32,613 nucleotides of DNA from Chthoniobacteraceae bacterium (GTDB lineage Bacteria; Verrucomicrobiota; Verrucomicrobiia; Chthoniobacterales; Chthoniobacteraceae), in contig CANJPY010000056.1 in the NCBI GenBank assembly GCA_947476255.1, positions 1 to 32,613 of the forward strand. Direction: 5' to 3'. The notes beneath the pieces are model-generated. The model was not told the origin of the DNA, ran no database searches, and saw only the letters and a program-made list of their open reading frames with translations. Of this stretch, positions 31,951-32,613 are shown in pieces (position 1 is the first letter of the stretch; each line of letters starts with the position of its first letter). The position numbers and the translations under genes were made by a program.

Positions 31951-32478
31951 ATGAGGAATGGGCGCCTTCAGAAGATGTTTCGACGGTTCCCTTGGGTTAG
32001 CCGTGGGTTGGCGTTCTGGGTGCTGCTTGCACTTGTCTGGACGGGTGCGCCCGTTCGCGCTGCGATCCTTTACTGGGACACCAATGGCGCGGCGACCGGA
32101 TCTGCCAACATTACGACCGGCACCTGGGGGACGAGCAGTTTCTGGAACACGGATCCCACGGGCGAAGGCAATGGGGCTTTTCAGATCCTCACCACCGCTC
32201 TGGATGATGCGGTGTTCTCGGCCGGATCGAACGCCACCGGAACCAATACGATCACCCTCTCCGGACCTGAGGTGATTCGCAGTCTCACCTTCAATAACGG
32301 CACGGTGATCTTGAACGGGACCGCCTCGCCTTCCCTCACGATCGGGACAGGAGGCATCACCACTGGGAGCAGCCTCAACGGCAACCTGACGATCGGCACA
32401 TCTCTTGCCAATATCCTACTGGGAGGAAGCCAGGCATGGACAAACTACAGCGGCAAGACTCTCATTAGTCGATTCTGA
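31951..32478 (+). CDS. PATR-like autotransporter surface protein, N-terminal part, truncated
   Basis: Residues 1-38 or so form a signal peptide (FWVLLALVWTGAPVRAA), with a mature start ILYWDTNGAATGSA, the usual opening of verrucomicrobial autotransporter-associated beta-strand-repeat proteins. Then come TTGTWGTSSFWNTDPTGEG, VIRSLTFNNGTVILNG and a first PATR-type unit (GNLTIGTSLANILLGGSQAW). The chain stops after GKTLISRF at 32478, far shorter than the hundreds to thousands of residues normal for the family, and without a C-terminal anchor. A transposase end begins 6 bases on, so truncation by insertion is likely. The frame is open from 31771; the ATG at 31951 (or 31975) is chosen because it places the signal peptide near the N-terminus. 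Confidence 0.75.
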   Translation: MRNGRLQKMFRRFPWVSRGLAFWVLLALVWTGAPVRAAILYWDTNGAATGSANITTGTWGTSSFWNTDPTGEGNGAFQILTTALDDAVFSAGSNATGTNTITLSGPEVIRSLTFNNGTVILNGTASPSLTIGTGGITTGSSLNGNLTIGTSLANILLGGSQAWTNYSGKTLISRF

Positions 32479-32483
32479 AAAAG

Positions 32484-32613
32484 TCACAGCGACGCGACAG
32501 GGGTCGCGTAACCCGGGCTGAAAATCGTGGCCACCAGCGCTCGGAAGAAGAGCCAAAAACGGCCCACCCATCCCAACAGCTTCCCAAAATTCATCGCCGC
32601 TGCGCTCAGCAAC
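32484..32613 (-). CDS. Transposase, C-terminal fragment (5' end outside window)
   Basis: Read leftward from the right edge, an open frame of 42 codons ends at the TGA at 32484-32486. It reads LLSAAAMNFGKLLGWVGRF and ends ATPVASL. The AAAMNF-type helix with following aromatic residues resembles the C-terminus of DDE transposases of the IS5/IS1182 sort, but the family cannot be fixed from this piece. It lies against the abrupt end of the PATR-like frame. The inner end and inverted repeats of the element are not visible. The DNA between the two stop codons (32479-32483) is very short, so the element's end must lie close to 32460-32484. Confidence 0.6.
   Translation of the reverse strand, partial: LLSAAAMNFGKLLGWVGRFWLFFRALVATIFSPGYATPVASL

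Overview
The window looks like a chromosomal segment of a Gram-negative bacterium, probably Verrucomicrobiota (Opitutae-like). This is inferred from several traits together: autotransporter-type beta-strand-repeat (PATR-like) surface protein, many exported SGNH and alpha/beta hydrolases, ornithine-lipid genes olsB/olsA, an ABC-dependent polysaccharide export locus, a HupE/UreJ pair, and frequent genes without a Shine-Dalgarno sequence. No rRNA or tRNA is present to confirm the phylum.

Layout. 1-376 is the 3' end of a group II intron: the end of its maturase, then domains V and VI. 450-3217 holds three exported proteins: an SGNH hydrolase, and a convergent pair made of an unknown exported protein and an esterase. 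3342-8521 runs rightward: an A-type Fe-S carrier swollen by short tandem duplications, a membrane-anchored low-complexity protein, hisC and mnmE. 8579-10178 runs leftward and encodes ornithine-lipid synthesis (olsB then olsA). At 10442 the direction changes again with an HPr gene.

10988-24030 is the centrepiece, a glycan assembly and export locus. It has a Wzm-type permease, a Wzt-type ATPase with a C-terminal glycan-recognition-like domain, three GT2-like and five GT4-type glycosyltransferases, and a homoserine-dehydrogenase-like oxidoreductase with a SAF domain. Genes are co-directional and several overlap or nearly touch. A hairpin sits on the last stop codon. No Wzx, Wzy or obvious priming transferase is visible, which fits the ABC-transporter route in which the chain is finished in the cytoplasm and then exported.

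24408-28228 is a rightward set of exported proteins: an SGNH hydrolase, a HEAT-repeat protein and an esterase. A very G-rich tract (28242-28267) lies between this set and the leftward genes ppnP, a triple-FKBP isomerase, and two HupE/UreJ-like membrane proteins. The right end has a divergent regulatory region with a perfect inverted repeat, the start of a PATR-like surface protein, and the tail of a transposase that appears to have cut that gene short.

The most unusual themes are: (a) simple-sequence tracts inside genes (G10, G9, 9-, 12- and 15-bp tandem repeats); (b) the compact eight-transferase ABC-type glycan locus with a structured leader; (c) degenerate partner domains, namely the middle FKBP domain and a HupE-like protein lacking the metal-site histidines. 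I see no CRISPR array, prophage or recognisable defence system.
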